From assembly GCA_945897965.1 (NCBI GenBank), contig CAMDHK010000002.1, positions 1-64,000 of the forward strand: a DNA stretch of 64,000 bases, given 5' to 3'. Shown piece by piece: positions 48,173-58,593 of the stretch. The DNA is from Candidatus Kuenenia stuttgartensis (GTDB lineage Bacteria > Planctomycetota > Planctomycetia > Gemmatales > Gemmataceae). Numbering within the stretch: position 1 is the first letter of the stretch; the number at the start of each line of letters is the position of its first letter. A program made the translations under genes and the position numbers. A model generated the notes under the pieces. The model was given only the letters and a program-made list of their open reading frames with translations. It ran no database searches and was not told where the DNA came from.

Positions 48173-51103
48173 TTATCTAGAGGAAGACAGCGGCGCCTTG
48201 CTCGTTTTTTGCTTGTCTGCCAAGTCGCGGTAGTATTTCTGAATCATAGCTGAATATTCAGGTGGGAGATTGGCACCTAATGATTGCAATAGAGCTTCGC
48301 GTTCTTTTTCAGGAAGCTTAAGGAATCCACCATTGGCTTGAAGTTCAAGCAATTTTGCAAGAGCAGCTTCTTCTGTGCCATCGGGTTTGCGATCCCCATC
48401 GCCTTTGGTTTCGGCTTGTTTGGGGCTAGGCATAGGCGAATCCTTAGGTTCAGCTTTAGCATCTTTTGGCTCCGCTTTCCCATCTGCTTTTGCCAGTGCC
48501 GTTTCACCAGGAACACCCATGGGCACATCCAAGGCCTTGGCCAACTCATTAAGCATTTCTAATGCTTTTTCCAAACTCTTGGTAGCTTCAGCTTGCTTAG
48601 CTGCCGCCTCTTGAATATTGCCCTTTGCCGCAGCTTCGGCACCCTTTTCAAGCAATGCTTCCGCAGCTTTCAAATCGCCTTTTAGATTATCCGGTACCAA
48701 CGCCTCAGCTTGCATTGCTGCATCTTTTGCCATATTCGCAGCATCCTGAGCTTTCGCCAGTTCCTGCGTAGCTTCTAATAAAGCTTTCTGTTCATTTGCC
48801 ATTTCGTTGGCGCCCTTTTCTGGAGAATCATTAAGGCCTTCCAACGCAGCTTTTTGAGCTTCGATGGCTTTATTAACGTCGCCCTTGGCTAAAGCTTTTG
48901 CAGCATCCGCAGCAGCTTCTGCTGCTTCAGGGTTCTTATCTTTGGCATTATCAAGTTGCTTTGCGAGGTCGCCTTGCTTCTTTGCAAGATCCATTTCGGC
49001 TTTACCTTCGCCAAGTTTTTCTTTGGCATTTGCAGTGGCTTTTTCGGCTTCTTTATTTTTGTCGAGGGCTTGTGCCACCCTGCGCGCAGCTTCGCTAACA
49101 TCAGCTTGTTTCATCTCTTCTTTTGCTTGAGCAACAGCTTTATCCTGTTTGTCAGCTTTCACCATTTCAGCAGCATCTTTTGCGGCCATATCCAGTTTTT
49201 CTGCAGCATCAGCAGCAGCTTCAGCAGCTTTTGCAAGATCATTGTTTTGCAGAGCTTTTTCAGAATCTTTCTGATCTTTTACAGCCTCATCCGTTGCTTC
49301 TTTAGCATCGCCCATTGCGTTTTTAGCTGCTTTTTCTGTTTCTGCCATCGCTTTTTGTACATCTTTTGCAAGATTTTTTGCGACATCTTTTGATTTCAGT
49401 GCATCCATTGCACCTTCTTGCTTTGCCTTGTCTAGCTTTTCAGCGACTTCTTTTTGCATTTCGGCAGCTTTAGCTAATTCATCAGCCGCTTTTTCACGCT
49501 TGGCAACATCATCAGCTTTAGCTTTTTCTGCTGCTACCTGTGTTTTGGCAGCTTCTTTTGCTTTGGTTAATTCTTCTAATGCTTCCTTCATTTTGGGAGC
49601 AGCCTTTTCCAAACCTGCTTTAGGGTCAGGGTTATTGACCGCTGCTTCCGCCGCTTTTTCTTGAGCATCTGCAGCCTTTTCCAATGCTTTCTTTACTTCT
49701 TCAGGTATGCCGGGTGATTCCTTGGCCGTATCAATGGCTTTTTCAGCTAAGTCTTTTTCTTGTTTAGCAATGTTTTCTGCTGCTTTTGCATCCGGTTTTG
49801 CTTCAGGCTTTGTCATGTTTTTTGCAGTTTCATTTACCTGCTTTTGTTTCTCTTCTAATTTCTCGATTTTATTGACCAAGTCTTGTGCCTTGGCAACTGG
49901 GTCTTTCGCCTTCTCCATAATCTTTGCAACTTCAGCATCGATCTTTTCTTTTGCAGCTTCTAGTGCCTTCAGTGCTTTATCCTGAGCAACCTCAGCCTTT
50001 TTATCTTCTGCGGCAGCAAGAGTCTTGGCAGCTTCTTCAAGCGCTGCTTCAGCCTTTGCTAAATCTGGTTTTGCACTTTGTACCGCTGGTTCAGTGGTCT
50101 TTAAAATATCTTTGGTTACATTAGCCATGTCCGCTTCTTTTTTTGCCACTTCCATTTTGGCTTCAGGTGTCTTGGGGGCATCTTCTTCTTTCATCTTTTC
50201 ATTGATTTCTTTTTGATCGCGAACCATTTTACCTACTTTATCTTGCAGCTCTTTTAATGTTTGAAGAGTGTTTTTTGGTGCTCTCCAAGCATCTGCTATT
50301 TTCTTCATTGCAAAATGATTTTGTTCGGTGTAGTTGGAAGCAGGTTTGAAATTGCGAATTGAGTCCTGATTGTCACCATATTTGCTTAAATGATCTGTAA
50401 CCAAAGAAAGCGTGCCTCGAATGTTTTCAGCTTTGGCAATTCTCAAACCTTCTTTTAACCTATCTTTGCGCTGGTCATCTAATTTCGATTCAAGATCTGC
50501 AGCTTGCGAAAGAATTACTGATACATCAACATTAAGGTCGCGTTGACGATCTATTAGCTTGGTTACAATTGTTGGGAACATTGATTTGGTTTTGCTGTTT
50601 TTATCTTCGAGCATACCGTAAAAAATCATAAGTGTTGCATTGATCGAGAATTCTTCTTTTGAAGCTTTGGCCATTCTTTCAGCAGCAATTTCCAGCGAGC
50701 GAATTGCTTGTTGTTTTAATGCCAACTCGCGAAGCTTTTCCAAAATTTGCTGATGGCGAACATAGGCAAGTTTAGTTTCATCATCAGAGGTGGTTTTTGA
50801 TTTTGCATTCGCTGAAGTTTCGAGGTGTTTAATAACTGCAACCATATCTTGCTGGCGCAAGGATTTAAGAACTGTGGTGGCTTCGACAACCAACTTTGAT
50901 TCTTCAGTATCGTTAAGGTTGTAGTACGACAAAATGTTCAACAAGGTCTCGAGACGCTTGGTTGCTTTTTCTGTTTGTAAGGCAGTTGATTCTTGCCTTT
51001 CAATTTTCACTTTTGTTGTGGTTTGGCCTTGGGCCAGAACTGGAAGTGAAATCAGGAAACAAAGCAAAGATAAGCGGATTGTTTTAAACATGGGTTTACT
51101 CAC
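48173..51103 (-). CDS. secreted Ala/Lys/Glu-rich coiled-coil protein (976 aa)
   Basis: Signal peptide 'MFKTIRLSLLCFLISLPVLAQG', about 700 aa of continuous A/K/E/D/Q helical low-complexity sequence; same strand and near-contiguous with neighbours. Confidence 0.85.
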   Translation of the reverse strand: MSKPMFKTIRLSLLCFLISLPVLAQGQTTTKVKIERQESTALQTEKATKRLETLLNILSYYNLNDTEESKLVVEATTVLKSLRQQDMVAVIKHLETSANAKSKTTSDDETKLAYVRHQQILEKLRELALKQQAIRSLEIAAERMAKASKEEFSINATLMIFYGMLEDKNSKTKSMFPTIVTKLIDRQRDLNVDVSVILSQAADLESKLDDQRKDRLKEGLRIAKAENIRGTLSLVTDHLSKYGDNQDSIRNFKPASNYTEQNHFAMKKIADAWRAPKNTLQTLKELQDKVGKMVRDQKEINEKMKEEDAPKTPEAKMEVAKKEADMANVTKDILKTTEPAVQSAKPDLAKAEAALEEAAKTLAAAEDKKAEVAQDKALKALEAAKEKIDAEVAKIMEKAKDPVAKAQDLVNKIEKLEEKQKQVNETAKNMTKPEAKPDAKAAENIAKQEKDLAEKAIDTAKESPGIPEEVKKALEKAADAQEKAAEAAVNNPDPKAGLEKAAPKMKEALEELTKAKEAAKTQVAAEKAKADDVAKREKAADELAKAAEMQKEVAEKLDKAKQEGAMDALKSKDVAKNLAKDVQKAMAETEKAAKNAMGDAKEATDEAVKDQKDSEKALQNNDLAKAAEAAADAAEKLDMAAKDAAEMVKADKQDKAVAQAKEEMKQADVSEAARRVAQALDKNKEAEKATANAKEKLGEGKAEMDLAKKQGDLAKQLDNAKDKNPEAAEAAADAAKALAKGDVNKAIEAQKAALEGLNDSPEKGANEMANEQKALLEATQELAKAQDAANMAKDAAMQAEALVPDNLKGDLKAAEALLEKGAEAAAKGNIQEAAAKQAEATKSLEKALEMLNELAKALDVPMGVPGETALAKADGKAEPKDAKAEPKDSPMPSPKQAETKGDGDRKPDGTEEAALAKLLELQANGGFLKLPEKEREALLQSLGANLPPEYSAMIQKYYRDLADKQKTSKAPLSSSR

Positions 51104-51184
51104 CTTTAGGTAGGAATATCTTTTGTAATGCTAACCTATAACTAATCACATTGCCAATGCTAATTCACTTTAAAACCTTACAAA

Positions 51185-53038
51185 TCAAGGTTTTGGAGGT
51201 AAATTCGGTAGAAAGCCTTCGAAAACTGTTGCTTGTTTGTTTTTAAGTTGCATTAATTTCTCTGTTTCTTTTTCTTTTCGTCTCCACCAGGCTAGTAATT
51301 CATCCAAGCCTACAACTTCTTTAATTAGTATTTCAGACTGCCCAGTTTTAGGTTCTGCGGGGTTCATGTCGGTGACTTCAACGAAATACTCGATTTTATC
51401 GCCTACCCGAATATTTTTTAATGGCCCAATCTGGAAATCAAATCTGCCACCCGCAAGTCTTCGATCAGGTGTTTTCCAAGGGTCTTCCGAGGGCAATGGG
51501 TAAAAGTCGATCGAAGCTTTTGCAGGGCTATTTTCAAATGATCCTGCTTCTATGAGGAATTTACCTGTTTTTTCTGATTCAGGTTTGAACTCTTGAAGAG
51601 GAAGTGTATTCCAATCACCTTTTTCATTGATCCGATAGCGGAACTTCGCAATCGATAAACCTGAATAACTTTCAGCTTTGTATGCAACCCTGAATTGTTT
51701 TCCAATCAATACGGGAAGTCCATCGATTTCAGTGTCTTCATCTTTGCCAAAAACTCTTACAATGCCCGGCACTTGCTCTGCTAATAGAGTTACCAACGGT
51801 TCTGGTGTTTGTAATACGGTGAGTTTTCGCTGCCAGTTAGGGTTGGATTCCAAGCCATCTTGGTTACTAATGTTAACCTGATATCTTACATTTCCCAATT
51901 TAAGATTAAAACGAACAATCAAGGTTTGCTTATTTTCTCCTAGTGCGCAGGGCATTGTCTCGGGGGTAAGATTTGAATCATAATTTTTGACGACTAAAGT
52001 TGCATCTTTCAATGGTTGTGAACTTTTGAATTCAACTTGAACCGTGCTGCCTTCAATGCCATCGATGTCACCCTTGGGGAAGGTTTTTTCATAGGGAGAA
52101 CCATCAGGGCGCTTCCCAAACCATTCGGGCATAAGTATTTTCGCAGAGACCATTTCCAAAGTGGGGCGATTTTTTCGGATAACAGGCAACGGCCCAGCTC
52201 TCCCATCCCCAATGCGTATGGTTACAGAACCATCTTCGATTGAAGAAGCTAATGTTGCTTTCCACTGCCCCATTTCGTCAAGTTCTATTGGAATAATAAG
52301 TGTTTTTCCAGCTAGGTTTTTCCAGCGCATTTTACCCACCGATGGAATGTAACCTTCTGTCAGGCGCAAATCGAAACCGATGCTCACTTCTTCGCCTTCT
52401 GCAAGCACAATTTTTTCGGGAAGGTTAATGATTGCGGTGTTTCTCGGGATGGGCGTGTTCAAAAGAAATTGGCGTTCTAACAATGCTTTTGCAGAATCAC
52501 GGGCGAAAAGTAATGAGAACACAACAAACAACAATACAGGCGCGAACCGATAAGAGGATTCTTTCAGTTTTTTTAATTCAAGAGCATTATTAAAATTGAA
52601 ATTGGGGTAGCAAGCAACAACTTCGCTTGTTAATTCAGCAAGAAGCTTTTCCGACTTTTTGTCAAATCGTGCTTCGGGTCTGGAAAGTTGCAGAACTGTA
52701 ATAAGGCGGTGATCGAATTCGGGGAATGTTTGTTCGATTTTAAGGGCGGTTTCATCCTCTTTGAATCTTTTAATCGCAGGCAGCACAACATAACTTGCCA
52801 AGCTTACCATCAATAATGATAACCAAGAAGCGGTCATGAGTAATCGGAAAGGCATGGGAGTTTCTTCTTCAATATCCCAGACCCAATCTGCAAGGCAGGC
52901 AATAGCAAGCAAAGGCAGAACGAAAAGAAGGGATTTCGCAATCCCATAAATAATGTCAATGGATTTATTAAGCAGCCAGATTTTCTTAATCTGATTGCGT
53001 ATGGGACCCAGGGATTTGTAAATAAGTGCCTCTGCCAT
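51185..53038 (-). CDS. DUF4175-like membrane protein with large extracytoplasmic region
   Basis: N-terminal TM helices, then long beta-rich region; start Met at 53038 directly after the upstream gene's stop. Confidence 0.8.
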   Translation of the reverse strand: MAEALIYKSLGPIRNQIKKIWLLNKSIDIIYGIAKSLLFVLPLLAIACLADWVWDIEEETPMPFRLLMTASWLSLLMVSLASYVVLPAIKRFKEDETALKIEQTFPEFDHRLITVLQLSRPEARFDKKSEKLLAELTSEVVACYPNFNFNNALELKKLKESSYRFAPVLLFVVFSLLFARDSAKALLERQFLLNTPIPRNTAIINLPEKIVLAEGEEVSIGFDLRLTEGYIPSVGKMRWKNLAGKTLIIPIELDEMGQWKATLASSIEDGSVTIRIGDGRAGPLPVIRKNRPTLEMVSAKILMPEWFGKRPDGSPYEKTFPKGDIDGIEGSTVQVEFKSSQPLKDATLVVKNYDSNLTPETMPCALGENKQTLIVRFNLKLGNVRYQVNISNQDGLESNPNWQRKLTVLQTPEPLVTLLAEQVPGIVRVFGKDEDTEIDGLPVLIGKQFRVAYKAESYSGLSIAKFRYRINEKGDWNTLPLQEFKPESEKTGKFLIEAGSFENSPAKASIDFYPLPSEDPWKTPDRRLAGGRFDFQIGPLKNIRVGDKIEYFVEVTDMNPAEPKTGQSEILIKEVVGLDELLAWWRRKEKETEKLMQLKNKQATVFEGFLPNLPPKP

Positions 53039-53040
53039 AA

Positions 53041-55482
53041 TTAGCTCAGGTTGTTCCATCTTCTGAAAAACCATTCAAGGCTTAGTCCGATTGTAAGCAC
53101 AAGAAAAAGTAAGGGGTTAAGTTTTGGGATTTCAGTATTAAAAGTAATCTGAAAGAATTTCGAAGGGATATCAACTAAGATTTTTTCTGCATCATTTTCA
53201 AGAACAAATTGACCTTTGCTAAGCCTTGCGGATTCAGAAAGCTGAGAAGTTGCCAACCCACCTTTTTCGATATCTTGCTGGGGGAATACGCGCCATTCAA
53301 TCCGTGCATCCTGCTCTCCGGGAATTGAGAACGAGAATTTCCCAACTTTGTCGTGGGTAAGGTTGAGCAGATATTCTCCGGCTTTATCAGGGATTTTTTT
53401 TAACTCAATATCTTTGGACTTTGTTTTTGCATCGGTGTTTTCGGGTGCATCAAGCCATTCGATTTTGGCGTTGATACTTTCTTTGCGTTCAGGCAAGAAG
53501 TTTTTATCCAAAACCCGAACAGCAATCTGCCCGCCGGTGTTTAAAAATGGATCAGGCCTATCCATGGATAATCGAATTTGTTTGATGGCCCCAACTCTAG
53601 GACCAGCAGCCCAATAAACCCATTGGCTCCAGAACCTGCCATAAATCGCATCGCCATCGTTGTAGCGCCAACGCCAAGCTTCATCAAAACCAAACCAAGC
53701 AACCTGGCCTCTGCCGTATGGTTGGGTAGCTAAAAGAGGCAGTGGGCCTGTGGGAGTTTTTACACTGGGGTGAACCAGCAAAGGCGTTGCACCTGGTTTA
53801 AGTTTGCTGACAGGGGCATGCCAGTACATACCGGGTAAATCTTTCCAAGTACGAAAGTTGGCTTCGGGTGTTTCAGCAAGTTTCATAGCTTCCTGAACCA
53901 AGCCATCCTTGGTTAAAAGTGGGTTGAACATCGTGGTGCGTTTTTCGTTGAGAGAAACGGTGTCGTAAGGGCCAGGTTCAATGGGAAGTAAATTACTCAA
54001 GGGCGAATCATTCCAGCCTTGATTGTTGTAACGTTTGCCACCGAGGATGATTAGCCCGCCACCTTCTTCGCAAAATTGTCTGATTCGTTCGGGGCCATCG
54101 GGGCCAAGTTTTTCCAAAGGAATGTCGCCAAGAATAATAACATCAAAGGCGAAAAGATCTTTTCTTGAAGTTGGTATTTCCTGAAGGAATGGGTCTTTCG
54201 AAGTTAGATCTGGGTCGCCTTCTAAAATCACAAATTTAGGATCAAGTGCTTTGCGGGGAGGTTTACCCTCGCCACCGGATGATGCGGTTTCGCGGGTTAA
54301 ATTCATCAAGAGGAAGCGAAGATCCCATCTTGGAGATTTATCGATGACTAGGATTTTGATTTTACGATCAATGATTTTCACAGGACGGGTCAATGAATCT
54401 TCTGCAGAGGCGTTTGCTATGCCCGTTAATTTTGCAAAAACTTTCACTTCAGAGTTATCTTTGTTTAATCCGGTGAATGGCGGGCGAAACATCAGTGCAT
54501 GCCGAATGTCTTCACCTGGTTTTGCAGGGATTGTGTCTTTTGCAACTTCAACGCCATCTAATGTTAATCGGAGCTCAACTTTGGCAGCGGGATTGTTATC
54601 AAGGTCGAATTTGGATAGCTTCCAGCGCACGGGGACGCCCAATAATTCGCCAGCCTGAACAATTTCAGGTAGAACAAAGTCGCGTAATTCAATGCTTGCT
54701 GGTTGGCTAAGGCCAAAGCCCACGAAGAAAATCGGAATGTTTTTTTCTCCTGCAAGCTTTGATATTTCGTTTAGGTTTGCAGTTGAATTAGTATCACGAC
54801 CATCTGTGAAAATAATTAAGGATGCGGGTGGTTCAGTTGTGTTTGCAATGGCTTTTTCGATGGAATCTGCAAGTAGAGTTCTGGGCTGGTTTCCTTGCCA
54901 ATCATCTAAGAAAGAATGGGTTGTTTCTTTTTCATTAATGCGTTTTAAATCATTCCCAAAGAGGTATTTTTTTAATGGGCCTTTTGATTCAAGAGCTTTT
55001 AAAAATCCATTTGGGTTGTCTGCAAGAATTGCTTTTGCCAACTCAAGCCTTGAGGGGTATTTTGCATCAATATTTAATGTGGGATCAGCTAGTGTTATTT
55101 TGCCAACAAGAGCTTCAGCCCTAGCAATGTCATCAGACTGAGTTCTGGAGTCTCTAGATTGCATGCTTAGGGAATCATCAAGAATAATAAGGTTGGGCGA
55201 TGGGCGGGTGCCTTTTAATTTAAGATTGCAGGAGATTGGTTGAAAGAAAAGCATCGAGAATGCAAAGATTGCCGCAAAGCGACTGCAAAGTGCAAAGGTT
55301 TGAATTCTTGTGGGAAGCTTTATTTGTTCTGCCCGGTAGAGCCTGAAGGAAATAATAAAAAGCGTAACGCATGCCAGTACTGACAAAAATAATGCCAAAT
55401 ACATGGGCACAGTTTCAATTGAAACAATGCTCGCCCCACTTGGCGTATCAATTCCCAGAATATAACCAAGAAACTTGTTCAT
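53041..55482 (-). CDS. membrane protein with VWA-like and glutamine-amidotransferase-like domains
   Basis: 'PNLIILDDSLSMQSRDSRTQSDD', 'LIIFTDGRDTNSTANL', 'QFCEEGGGLIILGGKRYNN'; TM helices at both ends. Confidence 0.85.
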   Translation of the reverse strand: MNKFLGYILGIDTPSGASIVSIETVPMYLALFLSVLACVTLFIISFRLYRAEQIKLPTRIQTFALCSRFAAIFAFSMLFFQPISCNLKLKGTRPSPNLIILDDSLSMQSRDSRTQSDDIARAEALVGKITLADPTLNIDAKYPSRLELAKAILADNPNGFLKALESKGPLKKYLFGNDLKRINEKETTHSFLDDWQGNQPRTLLADSIEKAIANTTEPPASLIIFTDGRDTNSTANLNEISKLAGEKNIPIFFVGFGLSQPASIELRDFVLPEIVQAGELLGVPVRWKLSKFDLDNNPAAKVELRLTLDGVEVAKDTIPAKPGEDIRHALMFRPPFTGLNKDNSEVKVFAKLTGIANASAEDSLTRPVKIIDRKIKILVIDKSPRWDLRFLLMNLTRETASSGGEGKPPRKALDPKFVILEGDPDLTSKDPFLQEIPTSRKDLFAFDVIILGDIPLEKLGPDGPERIRQFCEEGGGLIILGGKRYNNQGWNDSPLSNLLPIEPGPYDTVSLNEKRTTMFNPLLTKDGLVQEAMKLAETPEANFRTWKDLPGMYWHAPVSKLKPGATPLLVHPSVKTPTGPLPLLATQPYGRGQVAWFGFDEAWRWRYNDGDAIYGRFWSQWVYWAAGPRVGAIKQIRLSMDRPDPFLNTGGQIAVRVLDKNFLPERKESINAKIEWLDAPENTDAKTKSKDIELKKIPDKAGEYLLNLTHDKVGKFSFSIPGEQDARIEWRVFPQQDIEKGGLATSQLSESARLSKGQFVLENDAEKILVDIPSKFFQITFNTEIPKLNPLLFLVLTIGLSLEWFFRRWNNLS

Positions 55483-55491
55483 TCCCCTACC

Positions 55492-57633
55492 TTATAAAGG
55501 TTGCCCGCACCACCATGCGAAAAACATTTCAAAAACAAAAAAGAGAAGCAGTAAATACAACAGCAGGTTGGTAAGTTCGCCCGTGCTACCTGTTATTGAA
55601 GCTTCGCCAGTGTTATTTTGGTGCGATACATTTTTGCCAAGGATCTCATCGATTTCGCTCTCCTGCATAGGATTAAGCTCTGCACCCTCTTCGTTAGAAG
55701 CCTGCACTGCGATTAGGTTTTTGGTGTTGGTATTAGAATTTGAAGGTGGTGAGGTTTCTAATTTCCAAATACCTGCGTCAGGGGTGAGAAACTCGCCCCG
55801 GAAAACAACTTCGTCTACTGATTTTTCCATCGATGCAGCCAATGCTGTGCCAGTTGGCGAAACCCATTTGTATTTTTCGCCACCAATGAGATCTTGTGGT
55901 TGTAATCGCAGCGACATTTCTCTCGAAATTAATGGGTTTTTTGCGTCATTTAATGTGTCTAAAATTCGCGAGAGCAGAGTTTGAATGAATGGCACAAAGC
56001 TTGGTCTTAATGGCAGATCGCTGTAGGAAAGATCTGGCACCCAAGGCAGTAAAGTAATAAAACCAGCGCGAAGTTGTTTCATTTCTGCAAGTGGTTGGTT
56101 ATCAGAAAAGTAGCCCAAAGCTGAGGTTTGGTAGTCTTTTGATGTTTCGAATGTTACTCTCTTACGGAATTCAGATTGATTAATGAGGTTTAAGGGTGCT
56201 GAACGAAAACGATTAAACCAGCCAACAGGCGGAAAGTTTTCTGTCGCAATAGTCGAAGGAACAAGGTTGGGGGTTGGATTAGTCGTAGGCAGAAACTTGC
56301 CAGCATTTTTGATGTTTGAATCAGAAACTGCCGCATAATTGCTACCTGCAAAATAGACCAGCGTGTTTCCCATCGAAACCCAAGTTTCAAGTTTTTCCAT
56401 GAAACCATCACTTACGCTATCTGAACCCGCAAGCATAGGGTCCACCATGAAAACTATGTCGGTTTCATCCAGGGTATCTGGTGTAGCGCCCCTACCCGAA
56501 GTTACTTTTACTTCGATGCCAGAATTGGAAGAATCTGAGGAGCCTGATCTAAGTGCATGATAAAGGAAGAAAGTGTTATCTCGGTTTGTATCTATTTCAG
56601 ATTTTGCACCCACGATTAATACTTGAAGCTTTTTTCTTGCAAGAACTATCTTTTCTTTTTGATTGTCTCTTGAGAATCGATCATTTCCTGCAACTGCTTT
56701 TACAATTTGATGACCATCTTCTGGAATTAGAAGATCAATGGTGATACTTCGTTCTTCGCCAGCATCTAGTTTTTCAATCACTGCCGATTCTGCAGTATCA
56801 AAGTCTGAGGCCAATCCAAGTGTTGTTTTAATACCAGTGGCGGGTTTGATACCCCGGTTGCGTACAGTTAAACCCCAAGTTTGTCGCTGATTTGCAAGAA
56901 TAATGCCCGCGGTTGGTTGGAAATCCAATATCTGAATATTACTATCAACATCGGAACCATGACGAATCATGTGGATGGAAATGGACGATGGCATGTTTTG
57001 CACTAGGGTTTTAAAAGAGCTTGATTCATTCTGCCAGCCTGGTCTTTGCATATCAGAAAAGAAGAATATTTTTCTTTGGCTGAAGGATGAAGTTTTTAAG
57101 AGATCGATAGCGTTGGCAAAACCTTGGTAGAAATTACTGCTTCGATCTGTTGGTTTAATTTGCAAAAGGGCAGAAGCAATTGCATCGGATTCGTTGGAGT
57201 TGTTGTAGCTTAATTCTACTGTATGGTCGGTGAGACTGATGATGCGGGCTTTTGATCCCGTGGGCAAATTTCCTAAAAGTTGCTTTGCAGAAGTAAGGGC
57301 CATATCCAATCGTGAAGTTTGGCCTTCTAATGTGGACATACTTTGGGAATTATCGATTAAAATTACGGCATCGACGGGGCCACTGCCAAAAAGGGATAGT
57401 GTGGAAGGCCTAGCTAAAGCAAGCGCAGCAAGAATTAAAATTGCCATGCGAATTAGAAGTAGGATCAAATCGCGGAGCCTGATTTTCTTGCTAGTTTCCT
57501 TGAGGCTTTTACGGAGAAATTCCATGGGCGCCCAGCGAACAACAGTTGGCTTGCTTTTGCGTAATAAATGCAAAGCAACAGGTATTCCTGCGGTTAAAGC
57601 ACCAAAAAGCATCCATGGAACCAGAAAATGCAT
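55492..57633 (-). CDS. BatA/VWA-domain membrane protein
   Basis: N-terminal 'FLVPWMLFGALTAGIPVALHLLRKSKPTVVRWAPMEFLRKS' BatA motif; 'VDAVILIDNSQSMSTLEGQTSRLD' MIDAS; C-terminal TM. Confidence 0.9.
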   Translation of the reverse strand: MHFLVPWMLFGALTAGIPVALHLLRKSKPTVVRWAPMEFLRKSLKETSKKIRLRDLILLLIRMAILILAALALARPSTLSLFGSGPVDAVILIDNSQSMSTLEGQTSRLDMALTSAKQLLGNLPTGSKARIISLTDHTVELSYNNSNESDAIASALLQIKPTDRSSNFYQGFANAIDLLKTSSFSQRKIFFFSDMQRPGWQNESSSFKTLVQNMPSSISIHMIRHGSDVDSNIQILDFQPTAGIILANQRQTWGLTVRNRGIKPATGIKTTLGLASDFDTAESAVIEKLDAGEERSITIDLLIPEDGHQIVKAVAGNDRFSRDNQKEKIVLARKKLQVLIVGAKSEIDTNRDNTFFLYHALRSGSSDSSNSGIEVKVTSGRGATPDTLDETDIVFMVDPMLAGSDSVSDGFMEKLETWVSMGNTLVYFAGSNYAAVSDSNIKNAGKFLPTTNPTPNLVPSTIATENFPPVGWFNRFRSAPLNLINQSEFRKRVTFETSKDYQTSALGYFSDNQPLAEMKQLRAGFITLLPWVPDLSYSDLPLRPSFVPFIQTLLSRILDTLNDAKNPLISREMSLRLQPQDLIGGEKYKWVSPTGTALAASMEKSVDEVVFRGEFLTPDAGIWKLETSPPSNSNTNTKNLIAVQASNEEGAELNPMQESEIDEILGKNVSHQNNTGEASITGSTGELTNLLLYLLLLFFVFEMFFAWWCGQPL

Positions 57634-57642
57634 AGTCAACCT

Positions 57643-58587
57643 TTATTGAATTTTTGCAACTCGTTTTTTCATAAGTCTAAGGGCAAGCATCTTAAGTAAT
57701 TCATCTTCAGGTGGTTTGTCTGACCTAATTAGTAAGTGGGTTGCCTGAAGTCTGGTACATGAAAGATCAATTTCATCGAGCCAAGTTTTGATTTCTTTTT
57801 GATACGCAGTGCGAAGTAATTGTGGTCTGGTTACAAGCGAGCCGCTACTTTCCAAATCTTCAAATAAGATTTGCCCTTCCATGGGGAAATCGATTTCATC
57901 GCTATGTAAAACCTGAACCAACAAAAGATCATGGCCCCTGGCTCGGATCTCGAAAATCTCTTTGAGTAACAAGGGCCAAGGTTCAAGGAAATCGCTGATA
58001 ACAATGACCATCCCCTTGCGTATTTGTCTTTCGGAAATTTGTCTTAATGCAGTGGATAAAAGAGGTGGGGTATTTTCTTGTTCTCTTTCAGGGCCTGGCA
58101 CAAGAGCGGTAATCTGATTAAGAAGAATTTTTAAGCGGTTGGATTTTGTGCTGGGGGTGAATGAAAGTAAACGCTCGGGATATGCAGGGTTATCAACTGT
58201 TTTAAGCCCAACCGCATCGCCCTGACTAGCAGCAATCTGGCAAAGCACTGTTGCAAGTAACTGAGCCATTTCGTGCTTGGATTTTCCTGCAGCGCCGTAA
58301 CTCATCGAGCCTGATAAATCTAGAAGAACATGGGCTGTGTAATTGGTTTCCTGCTCATATTGCTTGACGATGTATTTTTCGGTTCGAGCATAGCCACGCC
58401 AATCGATATGTCGAAGATCATCGCCTGGAACATATTCACGATGCTGGGCAAACTCAACCGAGAAGCCTCGGGTGGGGCTTTTCTGGTCGCCAACTCGCAG
58501 GCCTTCTACTAGCGTAAGAGCGCGAAGGCCAAGGTACTTGGCTTGCTCTAGAAGTTTTGCCTGATTATGTGCTGGAATTTCGTTCAT
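57643..58587 (-). CDS. DUF58 domain protein
   Basis: 'FSVEFAQHREYVPGDDLRHIDWRGYARTEKYIVKQYEQETNYTAHVLLDLSGSMSYGAAG'. Confidence 0.95.
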   Translation of the reverse strand: MNEIPAHNQAKLLEQAKYLGLRALTLVEGLRVGDQKSPTRGFSVEFAQHREYVPGDDLRHIDWRGYARTEKYIVKQYEQETNYTAHVLLDLSGSMSYGAAGKSKHEMAQLLATVLCQIAASQGDAVGLKTVDNPAYPERLLSFTPSTKSNRLKILLNQITALVPGPEREQENTPPLLSTALRQISERQIRKGMVIVISDFLEPWPLLLKEIFEIRARGHDLLLVQVLHSDEIDFPMEGQILFEDLESSGSLVTRPQLLRTAYQKEIKTWLDEIDLSCTRLQATHLLIRSDKPPEDELLKMLALRLMKKRVAKIQ

Positions 58588-58593
58588 TCGTGT

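Noticed and set aside
48864-50216. Cluster of plus-strand ORFs (66-145 aa; Ser/Ala/Phe-rich) opposite the coiled-coil gene
   Set aside because: They arise from the low-complexity GCT/GCA/AAG composition of the minus-strand gene, which lacks stops in antisense frames; no SD or family motif.
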